Shown here piece after piece: positions 1-6,550 of a DNA stretch of 64,000 nt. The translations under genes were made by a program, and so were the position numbers. Numbering within the stretch: position 1 is the first letter of the stretch; every line of letters begins with the position of its first letter. The notes under the pieces are model-generated. The model was not told the DNA's origin. It was given only the letters and a program-made list of their open reading frames with translations, and ran no database searches. Source of the DNA: Acinetobacter sp. TR3 (GTDB lineage: Bacteria; Pseudomonadota; Gammaproteobacteria; Pseudomonadales; Moraxellaceae); assembly GCF_027105055.1 (NCBI RefSeq), contig NZ_CP114264.1:2604001-2668000 (forward strand), read 5' to 3'.

Positions 1-1
1 G

Positions 2-333
2 CTATCTGGAACGCTGCGAGGTCTAAGCCTTCAATCTGTATTGCAATGGGATGTGGACACTCTATTTAAACTTTTACCACGTATCACCCACCCATCACTA
101 AATGAAACCGAGCTTAACAATCTCGAAGTGTCTGACTTAACAGCACTCACACTGGAAGTGACAAATTTTTTGCTGAGTGCAAAACAAAAATCCCAACTTC
201 CGTCGACGATGTAATCGCCGATTTAGCAGTAACGTTTTATTGGATGCCTGTTCCTGTAGATCAACTTGACCTTCAGGAACTAATGCAATGGCATGAACGT
301 GCAAGGATTCGCACACAAGCCGAGCAAGACTAA
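2..333 (+). CDS. Phage tail assembly chaperone, GpE+E' frameshift product (5' end cut)
   Basis: The zero frame is open from the window edge to a stop at 212-214. A -1 shift at the T TTT TTG heptamer (166-172) continues to a stop at 331-333. The extension contains DDVIADLAVTFYWMP followed by QELMQWHERAR, which matches the pattern of the P2 GpE tail protein (VADVAV-FHWPP-ELITWREKA type). In P2-like phages the chaperone is made as a short and a frameshifted long form that bind the tape measure protein during tail assembly. The tape measure gene starts 9 bases downstream, as in P2. The start codon is outside the window. Confidence 0.8.
166..172 (+). promoter_or_regulatory. -1 programmed frameshift slippery site (T TTT TTG)
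   Basis: The heptamer lies in the correct phase for X XXY YYZ slippage in the chaperone gene: the zero-frame codons are AAT TTT TTG. The -1 frame beyond it is open for 53 codons and encodes recognisable GpE sequence. P2 uses the same T6G heptamer at the same gene position. Confidence 0.8.
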
Positions 334-341
334 GGATAGTC

Positions 342-3017
342 ATGAGCCAACTTAATTTAAGTGCTGTATTACAAATTGTGGATGAAGCTACACGTCCACT
401 AAAGCAAATACAAAACCAATCAGAACTCAATAACGATAGTATTGAAAAGTTGACTCATACTATCAAGCAACTCAATCAAACGATGAGCTCTGGTCGGAAC
501 AATCAATACAACAATTCACTGCGACAACAACGCAGTGAATTTCAGCTTGTTAAAACAGCAGCCACACTTGTTAATAATGAATATCAGCGTATAACCAGAA
601 CGTTGGCTACACTCCACCAGAAAACACAACAGGTCAACAATAGTTTAAAAGAACATCGTGCAACTCTACGCCAAGATGCAAAAAGTATGGCAATTGGTGC
701 AATTGGTGCTGGATATGCAGCTTCTATTCCATTAAAAGCCTTTGCAGATGCCGAAGATGCATCTATGAAGCTCAAAGTCTCTATGATGGATACCAGTGGG
801 CAAGTTGCATCCGAGTTCAAACAAATTAATGAACTCGCAACTAAACTCGGATCACGATTACCAGGCACTAATGCCGATTTCCAATTGATGATGGCAACGC
901 TAGTCCAACAAGGTATTAGCTTTAAATCAATTCTGGGAGGGACTGGAGAAGCAGCTGGTAATTTAGCAGTACTTCTCAAAATGCCATTCGATCAAGCAGC
1001 CGAATTTGCAGCAAAAATGCAAGATGCAACACAAACTGCCGAAAAAGACATGCTCAGTTTAATGGATACAATCCAGCGCACATCATACTTAGGTGTCGAT
1101 CCAAGCAATATGTTAGGTGGTTTTGCTAAGTTAGGAGCTGGCATGAAAACCATCAAGCAACTTGGTTTAGAGGGTGCAAATGCAATGGCACCGCTTTTAG
1201 TCATGGCAGATCAAAGTGGTATGTCAGATTTAAGTAGTGCTGGAAATGCCCTTAGTAAAACATTCAAAGCCATGCTTGATCAGGGAAAAATCGACAAAGC
1301 ACTCGCTGGCACAAAACTAAAAATGGATTTTAGTGATGGCAAAGGTGAATTTGGCGGTCTCGACAAAATGTTCAAAGAGTTGGAGAAATTAAAGAATTTC
1401 TCAACCCAAGACAGACTACCGATCATCTCTGATATTTTTGGTAATGATGCAGAAAATATCCAAATTCTGAACTTGTTGATTGACAAAGGACAGGCTGGTT
1501 ATAACGACACTATTGCAAAGATGAAACGTCAGGCTAACTTGCAGACTCGTATCAATGCACAGTTAAGTACACTGACAAATCTATGGGATCAAGCCAAAGG
1601 TGCTGGCACAAATGCAATGGTATCTATTGTTGAAGCCATCGCTCCAGACATCAAAGAAGTGGTCAATCGTATTAGTGAAATTGCAGAAAAAGTTAGCACA
1701 TGGGCTAAAGCAAATCCTGAATTAATCAGGCAGATTGCCAACATTATCAAAAAGCTAATTATTCTAAAATTAGCAACAATGGGAATAAGCTACACATTCA
1801 GTTTAATGTTTAGTGGAATATTTGCAATCATTCTAGGCATCACCAAACTGGGTGTTGCATTCTTTGTGTTGAATGCAATTGCAGATAAATTTGGTGTGAA
1901 ATTACCAACAAAGTTCAGAGCTTACTGGACAGCAATCAAATACCTAACACGTCATATTTTTATTTTAATTCGCAGTGCATTTCCATTACTTGGTGTTGCA
2001 ATTCGATTACTCGTCATGTCGCTTTTAACAAATCCATTCACACTTTGGATTGCTGGACTAGCGATTGTAATACGTCTGATCTATCAATTTAGACAGCCTA
2101 TTGGTGCATTCATCACAGGTTTTGTACAAGGCTTTCAAGATGGTTTTGCAACAACGCAGCAAATCATTTCTGATTTTTGGGAGACTTTGAAAGCAAAATT
2201 TACTCCATTGCAAACACTTGTAAACTGGCTCAGTGAAGCATTTACAACATTCAAAGGTGTCATCAATGAAATTCTAACACCGATGCAAGCAACAAATGAG
2301 CAGCTTAATAACGCAAACAACTACGGTCATACAATGGGGATGTGGCTCAGCATCGTTGTTGCAGCATTAATTGCAATGAAAACAGCACTCACAGCCGTTG
2401 CAGCAGTACAAAGCATCTTGGTCTTTTTAAATGCTCTAAGAATCGTTTTTATTGGCAATGCTATCGCAGCATGGGCTTTTGTCGCACCATTTGCGCCGAT
2501 TCTACTTGCGATTGGATTGCTTGCCGTTGCAGCATTCCTAATCATTAAAAATTGGCAACCAATCTCTGCTTTCTTTCAGAACTTGTGGGCAGGAATCAAA
2601 GAACGGTTTACTGGTGCAATTGATGCAATCAAATCAAAACTACAAGAATGGGGAACAGCTTTTAGTAATTTCTTCACATCAAAAATTCAAGCTGCGATTG
2701 AGAAGATCAATCTGTTGATCGGACTGGCAAACAAAATACCTGGTATCAATATTCCACAAATTTCGAATATTAATACCACAAATACAAGTAATGCTGGAAC
2801 AACACAGACTAAGCCTTTAAAAGCACAAGTCATTCCACCGCTAAAAGCTGCTGGAGCTGCTGCTGCACCTGTAACTAACCATTTTGCAGCACCCAATATC
2901 ACCATCACAGGCGTAACAGATCCGAAGCAAGTCGGACAAATCGTTGAGCAAAAACTGAAACTACAACAAAGTGCTCAAGCAGCTGCTCAACGACGAACAT
3001 TCAGTGATAGAACGTAA
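342..3017 (+). CDS. Phage tail tape measure protein
   Basis: This 891-residue protein sets tail length and lines the tail tube before DNA ejection (family knowledge). The first ~110 residues are polar and helical, typical of the coiled-coil start of P2 GpT-like tape measures. Residues ~115-400 look like the conserved tape measure domain (AIGAIGAGYAASIPLKAFADAE, then repeated MxxLMDTIQRTS and LGAGMKT motifs). Several long hydrophobic stretches lie between ~470 and ~760. The C-terminus is Ala/Pro/Gln-rich. It follows the GpE chaperone and precedes GpU and GpD, the canonical P2 order. Confidence 0.95.
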   Translation: MSQLNLSAVLQIVDEATRPLKQIQNQSELNNDSIEKLTHTIKQLNQTMSSGRNNQYNNSLRQQRSEFQLVKTAATLVNNEYQRITRTLATLHQKTQQVNNSLKEHRATLRQDAKSMAIGAIGAGYAASIPLKAFADAEDASMKLKVSMMDTSGQVASEFKQINELATKLGSRLPGTNADFQLMMATLVQQGISFKSILGGTGEAAGNLAVLLKMPFDQAAEFAAKMQDATQTAEKDMLSLMDTIQRTSYLGVDPSNMLGGFAKLGAGMKTIKQLGLEGANAMAPLLVMADQSGMSDLSSAGNALSKTFKAMLDQGKIDKALAGTKLKMDFSDGKGEFGGLDKMFKELEKLKNFSTQDRLPIISDIFGNDAENIQILNLLIDKGQAGYNDTIAKMKRQANLQTRINAQLSTLTNLWDQAKGAGTNAMVSIVEAIAPDIKEVVNRISEIAEKVSTWAKANPELIRQIANIIKKLIILKLATMGISYTFSLMFSGIFAIILGITKLGVAFFVLNAIADKFGVKLPTKFRAYWTAIKYLTRHIFILIRSAFPLLGVAIRLLVMSLLTNPFTLWIAGLAIVIRLIYQFRQPIGAFITGFVQGFQDGFATTQQIISDFWETLKAKFTPLQTLVNWLSEAFTTFKGVINEILTPMQATNEQLNNANNYGHTMGMWLSIVVAALIAMKTALTAVAAVQSILVFLNALRIVFIGNAIAAWAFVAPFAPILLAIGLLAVAAFLIIKNWQPISAFFQNLWAGIKERFTGAIDAIKSKLQEWGTAFSNFFTSKIQAAIEKINLLIGLANKIPGINIPQISNINTTNTSNAGTTQTKPLKAQVIPPLKAAGAAAAPVTNHFAAPNITITGVTDPKQVGQIVEQKLKLQQSAQAAAQRRTFSDRT

Positions 3018-3027
3018 GGACTAAAAA

Positions 3028-3414
3028 ATGTTAATGGCATTAGGACAATTCCTGTTTACGACTGACGTTCTCAGCTTTGATGCACTACAACGTCAACGCC
3101 AATGGAAATATGCAAGCAATCAAGTCGCTAGAGGACGAGATGCTGTGCAATTTATGGGTGTGGGTGATGACGTTGTCACGCTGAAAGGAAAAATCTATGA
3201 AGAACACGGCTTTGGTAAACGACAAAGCATTGATGAATTGGCAGCGATGGCAGATCAAGGTCATGGTTATGTTTTGATAGATGGCAGCGGTTATATTTAT
3301 GGTGTCTACAAAATTGATTCTATTGACGAAGACAAAGACACCTTTATCGATGTCGGTGTTTCCCGAAAAATTGACTTCAGTATCAAACTAACACATACGG
3401 ATGATCAACCATGA
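3028..3414 (+). CDS. Phage tail protein GpU
   Basis: This 128-residue protein has the P2 GpU signature at its start (MLMALGQFLF, then FDALQRQRQWKYASN) and the glycine-rich GDDVVTLKGKIYEEHGFGKRQSID stretch typical of the family, given here in shortened form. GpU is needed to terminate the tail tube and join it to the head. It lies 10 bases after the tape measure gene and overlaps the GpD start by 4 bases (ATGA), so the two are translationally coupled. Confidence 0.93.
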   Translation: MLMALGQFLFTTDVLSFDALQRQRQWKYASNQVARGRDAVQFMGVGDDVVTLKGKIYEEHGFGKRQSIDELAAMADQGHGYVLIDGSGYIYGVYKIDSIDEDKDTFIDVGVSRKIDFSIKLTHTDDQP

Positions 3415-4421
3415 GAACACCAATCTGCATACTAACAGCCAACGACAAGCCATTAAATGCACTTATTACAGCTCGAATCATATCTGTCAAAGTCACAGAT
3501 AATCGTGCGGATGAAGCAGATCAGTTAGAAATATCACTCGATGACAGTGATGGCGCATTAGACTTTCCAAAACGAGGGGTAAAAATCAACTGTAAATTCG
3601 GGTGGCGTGGACATTCCATGCATGACAAAGGCGATTTTATTGTTGATGAATGTGGCTGGGGTGGGCCTGCTGATACACTGACTATTCGAGCTTCAGCAGC
3701 AAATTTTAAAAGCAACATCAAGACTGAAAAAAGCAAATCATTTCATCAAAAAAAATTAGGTGAAATTGCAAAAAGTATTGCTAGTGCAAATAATCTCAAA
3801 CTCAATATAAATAATGAGCTTGCAAAAATTAACATTCAGCACATTGATCAAACCAATGAATCAGACTTGAACTTTCTCAGACGTTTGGCACAACAAAATG
3901 GTGCTGAAATGACAGTTAAGAAGGGACAACTACTTATATTCAAAGCAGGTTCAGGACTAACCGCTTCAGGAAAGAAACTTCCCAGCATCACAATCACTAA
4001 AAATGATGGTGATCAATATGATTACAGTGAGGAAGATAGAGATAGCGACTATACAGGCGTTTCAGCACGTTATACAGATCATGGAAAAGCAACAAAAAAA
4101 CGAGTCACTTCAGGAAATCCAGAAGTGAAAGGCGGTGGTGATGATGCAAATACAAAGACAAAAGTATTAAAAGGAACATTTGCATCGAAAGATGAAGCAC
4201 AGCGAGCAGCTGACGCAGAAATGTCAAAGAAACAACGCCAGAAAGCAAAATTTACTTTCAATACAGCATACGGTATTCCAGAAGTTTCAACTGAAACCCC
4301 TGTTACTTTACTTGGTTTCAAAAAACAGATAGATCAGCTTAAATGGATCGTTTCTAAAGCAACACATGATTACAGCTCAAGTGGATTCAAAACTGACCTT
4401 GAACTTGAAGCCAGCGTTTAA
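3411..4421 (+). CDS. Phage late control protein GpD (tail spike hub)
   Basis: This 336-residue protein is the P2 GpD type: a baseplate hub protein related to T4 gp27 and VgrG. The N-terminus (TPICILTANDKPLN) leads into the conserved VTDNRADEADQLEISLDDSD motif. The FLRRLAQQNGAEMTVKKGQL segment at ~160 is typical of the family. It overlaps GpU by 4 bases and is the last rightward late gene; a leftward small gene overlaps its stop, so the late operon ends here. Confidence 0.93.
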   Translation: MRTPICILTANDKPLNALITARIISVKVTDNRADEADQLEISLDDSDGALDFPKRGVKINCKFGWRGHSMHDKGDFIVDECGWGGPADTLTIRASAANFKSNIKTEKSKSFHQKKLGEIAKSIASANNLKLNINNELAKINIQHIDQTNESDLNFLRRLAQQNGAEMTVKKGQLLIFKAGSGLTASGKKLPSITITKNDGDQYDYSEEDRDSDYTGVSARYTDHGKATKKRVTSGNPEVKGGGDDANTKTKVLKGTFASKDEAQRAADAEMSKKQRQKAKFTFNTAYGIPEVSTETPVTLLGFKKQIDQLKWIVSKATHDYSSSGFKTDLELEASV

Positions 4422-4585
4422 GTTTTAGCTTTGCTTTGCTCAAGCTTATCAGCATCAATAATTAGTTGGTTGATGGTCTCACTAGGTCGACCAGATTGCC
4501 CCATCAATCGTATGAGAGCTGCTCTAGATTCATCGCTAAGATAGACTTGAATACGTTTATTTAAAATCACTTTTTCATCTTTCAT
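4418..4585 (-). CDS. Small ribbon-helix-helix-like protein, 55 aa
   Basis: The start was put at the ATG at 4585, which follows a GGAGAG ribosome site at the right distance. A longer frame to 4618 has no such site. The product (LNKRIQVYLSDESRAALIRL, then a GRPSETINQLI stretch) has the strand-helix-helix pattern of Arc/CopG regulators, with a basic strand followed by two helices. No partner toxin is adjacent on the same strand. It overlaps the end of gpD by 4 bases in convergent orientation. The role is unknown; DNA binding is inferred from the fold pattern only. Confidence 0.6.
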   Translation of the reverse strand: MKDEKVILNKRIQVYLSDESRAALIRLMGQSGRPSETINQLIIDADKLEQSKAKT

Positions 4586-4607
4586 AAAACTCTCCAGTAC
4601 GGAACGC

Positions 4608-4630
4608 AAAAAACCCACTTCCGTGGGTTA
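4608..4630 (-). terminator. Rho-independent terminator after the first cassette gene
   Basis: The inverted repeat AACCCAC-ggaa-GTGGGTT is followed on the minus strand by a T run. It sits 14 bases beyond the stop of the 59-residue gene at 4644-4823. Confidence 0.7.
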
Positions 4631-4643
4631 TTTCTAAATTAAT

Positions 4644-4823
4644 CTATTGGTCTAAAAACTGAATAATCTTGATTAGCTCATTATTAACATGTGTAAAACA
4701 AATTTCGTGAGCTTTACAGTGATGCTCGCATTCTTCAATTTCACTAACTAATTTTTTAATATCTTCTAGTTTATCATTAATACGTTTAACTTGATTTTTA
4801 ACAATAATAGTTGATTCTGACAT
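4644..4823 (-). CDS. Small helical prophage protein, cassette 1 (59 aa)
   Basis: Start chosen at the ATG at 4823, preceded by AGGAG. An in-frame ATG 18 bases upstream would only translate the leader, including that ribosome site. The product is almost wholly helical and charged (KRINDKLEDIKKLVSEIEE), with a CEHHCKAHEIC cluster of three cysteines and three histidines that could bind a metal. It is not recognised. It is one of three consecutive genes that share the same promoter, leader and terminator layout but differ in protein sequence. Confidence 0.6.
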   Translation of the reverse strand: MSESTIIVKNQVKRINDKLEDIKKLVSEIEECEHHCKAHEICFTHVNNELIKIIQFLDQ

Positions 4824-4972
4824 CTTAAATCTCCTACGCATCTAGGCGTTTTTGGTTGATTTACAAGGCTTTGCATTATTGCTTACCGTGAACACATATT
4901 CGCTCTGTACGTGAACAAAAGCAAGTTCTATTTAAAATAAATGATAATAAAAAACCCCTTTCGGGGTTTTAT
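4821..4972 (-). repeat. Leader cassette copy 1 (promoter, conserved 5' leader, upstream terminator)
   Basis: Reading leftward, the cassette has -35 TTGCTT (4919-4924), a 17-base spacer and -10 GAATAT (4896-4901). Next come a conserved core with GTGTTCACGGTAAGC and CAACCAAAAACGCC, a short ACGC/GCGT inverted repeat, AGGAG and the start codon. At its upstream side is the terminator of the next cassette, AAAACCCC-tttc-GGGGTTTT (4951-4970). The same layout recurs at 5264-5413 and 5714-5818. Between copies the spacer varies in sequence but is always 17 bases, which supports the promoter assignment. Confidence 0.75.
4951..4970 (-). terminator. Terminator after cassette 2 gene
   Basis: Perfect 8-base stem AAAACCCC/GGGGTTTT with a TTTC loop (minus-strand loop GAAA), with T runs on both sides. 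It lies directly beyond the stop of the 97-residue gene. Confidence 0.75.
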
Positions 4973-5266
4973 TTAATACTCTTTATTATTTCTAAAATAC
5001 TCATCAGCCACTTTAACTAATTTTTTAATTTCACTATTCTGATAGCCTGAATTCATGTTTTGAACTTCTCTTAATATACTTTGCAAAGCACAAACTCCTT
5101 CTTTCGCTTCTCTACAATCAATATCTGTTGCAATTACGGCATCTTCAAACAAGTTATTTAACTCTGGAATAATATTTTTTGATTCATCGTTAAGTTTTTT
5201 AAACTTATCTCTGATCTCCATTAAATTATCTAACTGATCATAAATTTTTTCTAAGTTATTTAACAT
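4973..5266 (-). CDS. Small helical prophage protein, cassette 2 (97 aa)
   Basis: Start chosen at the ATG at 5266 after AGGAG; an upstream in-frame ATG at 5284 again lies in the leader. The product is a heptad-rich helical protein (LEKIYDQLDNLMEIRDKFKKL) with two cysteines near the middle. No family was recognised. It has its own promoter and leader, nearly identical to those of its two neighbours, so the three genes are probably controlled together while acting separately. Confidence 0.6.
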   Translation of the reverse strand: MLNNLEKIYDQLDNLMEIRDKFKKLNDESKNIIPELNNLFEDAVIATDIDCREAKEGVCALQSILREVQNMNSGYQNSEIKKLVKVADEYFRNNKEY

Positions 5267-5413
5267 CTTAAATCTCCTACGCATCTAGGCGTTTTTGGTT
5301 GATTTTCAAAGGCTTGCACTATTGCTTACCGTGAACACATATTCGCTCCATTCAAGATTGAAAGCAAGCTCTATTTAAAATAAATGATAATAAAAAACCC
5401 CTTTCGGGGTTTT
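5264..5413 (-). repeat. Leader cassette copy 2
   Basis: Second copy of the promoter/leader/terminator unit. The conserved core GAGCGAATATGTGTTCACGG is identical to copy 1, and -35 TTGCTT and -10 GAATAT are again 17 bases apart with an unrelated spacer. The terminator AAAACCCC-tttc-GGGGTTTT at 5394-5413 closes the third cassette. Confidence 0.75.
5394..5413 (-). terminator. Terminator after cassette 3 gene
   Basis: Same 8-base stem and TTTC loop as at 4951-4970. It lies just beyond the stop of the 99-residue gene. Confidence 0.75.
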
Positions 5414-5416
5414 ATT

Positions 5417-5716
5417 TTATATATCTATTATATCATTTAATGTTTCCTTATCTCGCTCAACTTGCTTAATAAGATCATTCCATTCTGAATAATATGTGTT
5501 ATCTCCTAAATCTAATAATCTATCTAAGATACTTACAGCATTTTCTACTTCAACTCGTTTCTCTTTAATCATTCGTTTAAATGCGTGCTGAGCTTCATCT
5601 AAAAATGATATTGAGCCTACAAGCTCCTCAGTTATATCATCAGATATATCATTTAAATCACTTAAAGCTGAGTCAATTTCGTTTTTGATTTCGATTAATT
5701 CACGTAATACTGACAT
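5417..5716 (-). CDS. Small helical prophage protein, cassette 3 (99 aa)
   Basis: The product is an acidic, heptad-patterned helical protein (LRELIEIKNEIDSALSDL near the start) predicted to form a coiled coil. It is not recognised. The leader here carries TAGGG in place of the AGGAG ribosome site seen in copies 1 and 2, so translation may be weaker. It is the first gene of the leftward array and the one nearest the type I toxin locus. Confidence 0.6.
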   Translation of the reverse strand: MSVLRELIEIKNEIDSALSDLNDISDDITEELVGSISFLDEAQHAFKRMIKEKRVEVENAVSILDRLLDLGDNTYYSEWNDLIKQVERDKETLNDIIDI

Positions 5717-5818
5717 TCTAAAATTCCCTACGCATCTAGGCGTTTTTGGTTAATTTTCAAAGGTTTGCGTTATTGCTTACCGTGAACACATATTCGCTCT
5801 GTGTGCGAACGAAAGCAA
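5714..5818 (-). repeat. Leader cassette copy 3
   Basis: Third copy of the conserved leader. -35 TTGCTT (5813-5818) and -10 GAATAT (5790-5795) are separated by a 17-base spacer that differs from copies 1 and 2. The GTGTTCACGGTAAGC and AAAAACGCCTAGATGCG blocks are kept. No AAAACCCC-type terminator lies upstream of this copy; a different hairpin is found at 5854-5883. Confidence 0.75.
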
Positions 5819-5853
5819 GCGAATTATTATATTTTTCTATAAAAAAATTAATA

Positions 5854-5883
5854 AAAAAAGCCCATATAAATATGAGCTTTTTT
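5854..5883. terminator. Bidirectional terminator upstream of toxin locus
   Basis: Inverted repeat AAAAAAGCcCATAT-aa-ATATGaGCTTTTTT with one mismatch and T runs on both strands. It separates the cassette array from the type I toxin promoter, and could also end leftward transcription through the antitoxin region. Confidence 0.6.
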
Positions 5884-5894
5884 CAAAATAAATC

Positions 5895-5923
5895 TTGCAT
5901 TTTATTATAGGTGCACCTATAAT
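5895..5923 (+). promoter_or_regulatory. Strong sigma-70 promoter of the type I toxin, overlapped by a 22-base palindrome
   Basis: -35 TTGCAT (5895-5900), a 17-base spacer and a consensus -10 TATAAT (5918-5923). A perfect 22-base palindrome, TATTATAGGTG/CACCTATAATA (5903-5924), fills the spacer and the -10. It also puts a TATAAT on the minus strand, so it may be an operator, a two-way promoter, or both. Transcription would begin near 5930. Confidence 0.75.
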
Positions 5924-5928
5924 ATGAT

Positions 5929-5975
5929 TATCAAGTGAGGTACTTGATAGACAACCTAGCAGTCTTAGATGCTAG
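5929..5975 (+). ncRNA. Structured 5' leader of toxin mRNA (two hairpins)
   Basis: The predicted transcript begins at a hairpin, TATCAAGT/ACTTGATA (5929-5936 with 5942-5949), and has a second, CTAGCA/TGCTAG (5956-5961 with 5970-5975), before the ribosome site. A 5'-terminal stem is common in stable type I toxin mRNAs. The pairing was found by eye. Confidence 0.55.
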
Positions 5976-5994
5976 TAACTCTTGGAGAGATGAG

Positions 5995-6060
5995 ATGGGA
6001 ACTTTAGTAAAAATCATCATCATCATCCTCTTAGTGTTGATCAGCAGATCAGCTAACTAA
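5995..6060 (+). CDS. Ibs-like type I toxin peptide, 21 aa
   Basis: The ATG at 5995 follows a very good ribosome site (GGAGAG, 7-base gap). The 21-residue product begins MGTLVKIIIIILLVLIS and ends RSAN: a short polar head, one hydrophobic span and a polar tail. This closely resembles the Ibs toxins of E. coli (18-19 residues, LVIILIVLLLISFSA pattern), which insert in the inner membrane. The ribosome-site segment CTTGGAGAG (5981-5989) is perfectly complementary to CTCTCCAAG at 6093-6101, so the 3' end of the mRNA can hide it, a hallmark of type I toxins. The identity as a toxin is inferred; the features are seen directly. Confidence 0.7.
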   Translation: MGTLVKIIIIILLVLISRSAN

Positions 6061-6067
6061 GAGAACG

Positions 6068-6101
6068 GGTTAGGTAGTTACAGCTACCTAGCCTCTCCAA
6101 G
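6068..6101 (+). promoter_or_regulatory. 3' hairpin and ribosome-site-sequestering segment of toxin mRNA
   Basis: GGTTAGGTAG (6068-6077) pairs with CTACCTAGCC (6084-6093) around a TTACAG loop. It is followed by CTCTCCAAG (6093-6101), the exact complement of the ribosome site at 5981-5989. No T run follows, so this looks like a processing or folding element and not a simple terminator. Confidence 0.6.
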
Positions 6102-6109
6102 TTAAATCA

Positions 6110-6138
6110 ATTTTAGAACATTATTTGGTACGAAGCAA
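6110..6138 (-). promoter_or_regulatory. Leftward promoter for the antisense RNA
   Basis: On the minus strand, -35 TTGCTT (6133-6138), a 17-base spacer and -10 TAAAAT (6110-6115). It points into the toxin gene and lies upstream of the ribosome site of the next rightward gene. No leftward ORF follows it, which favours a non-coding transcript. Confidence 0.6.
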
Positions 6139-6149
6139 CAGAGGTATAT

Positions 6150-6344
6150 ATGGCTAAAACTCCTACGCAATTACAGAAAGAAAGTGATACAAAACGAGGT
6201 CTAAAACCCAAAGGCTACAAACTCAAGGAGACACTTATTGATGATATAAGTAAGTATTCAAAAGAGTTTGATATGTCACAAGGTGACTTAATTGAAGCAG
6301 CTATAAAGCTTTATGTAGAACATAGAAAAGGGAATCATAACTGA
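6150..6344 (+). CDS. Ribbon-helix-helix protein, 64 aa
   Basis: Residues ~18-58 (PKGYKLKETLIDDISKYSKE, then a DMSQGDLIEAAIKLYVEHRK stretch) fit the Arc/CopG strand-helix-helix DNA-binding fold. The ribosome site is GAGG, 5 bases before the ATG. It may be read from the toxin promoter or its own. The 22-base palindrome in the toxin promoter is a possible target, which is inference from proximity alone. A terminator overlaps its stop. Confidence 0.7.
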   Translation: MAKTPTQLQKESDTKRGLKPKGYKLKETLIDDISKYSKEFDMSQGDLIEAAIKLYVEHRKGNHN

Positions 6345-6355
6345 TTCCCTTTTTT
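6326..6355 (+). terminator. Terminator after the ribbon-helix-helix gene
   Basis: AAAAGGGAATCA-taac-TGATTCCCTTTTTT: a 12-base perfect stem that includes the stop codon and ends in a T run. Confidence 0.85.
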
Positions 6356-6514
6356 GTTAAGTAATTGTTTTATATCATTAGCTCATTATGAAACGATCAA
6401 TGAGATCATAGTGAACTGATCAAATGAGTCAAAAAGAACTTTTCTTCTATAATAGAAATAATGAATAGAATAATAAATATATTAGTCTCGAAATATATAA
6501 ATTTAAAAAATAAA

Positions 6515-6538
6515 AAAAGCACTTAAATAAGTGCTTTT
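6515..6538 (-). terminator. Terminator after the lipoprotein gene
   Basis: AAAAGCACTT-aaat-AAGTGCTTTT with flanking A/T runs, 13 bases beyond the stop of the leftward lipoprotein gene. The interval 6345-6514 is very AT-rich with no other feature seen. Confidence 0.75.
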
Positions 6539-6550
6539 AATACCATCTAA

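Larger units (their letters stand above)
5960..6103 (-). ncRNA. Predicted antisense RNA antitoxin (3' end approximate)
   Basis: A leftward promoter at 6110-6138 would start RNA near 6103, exactly at the sequestering segment. It would run back across the whole toxin ORF and its ribosome site. Antisense RNA of about 140 bases is how Sib RNAs control Ibs toxins. The 3' end is a guess, because no clear terminator lies before the hairpin at 5854-5883. Confidence 0.5.

Noticed and set aside
4821..5818. The three repeated leaders as a CRISPR array
   Set aside because: Repeats are ~100-150 bases, spaced by coding genes of 180-300 bases, and carry promoters and terminators. There are no short direct repeats with uniform spacers and no cas genes.
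6068..6101. 3' hairpin of the toxin mRNA as an ordinary terminator
   Set aside because: The stem is strong but no T run follows; the next bases are the exact complement of the toxin ribosome site, which fits a folding role better.
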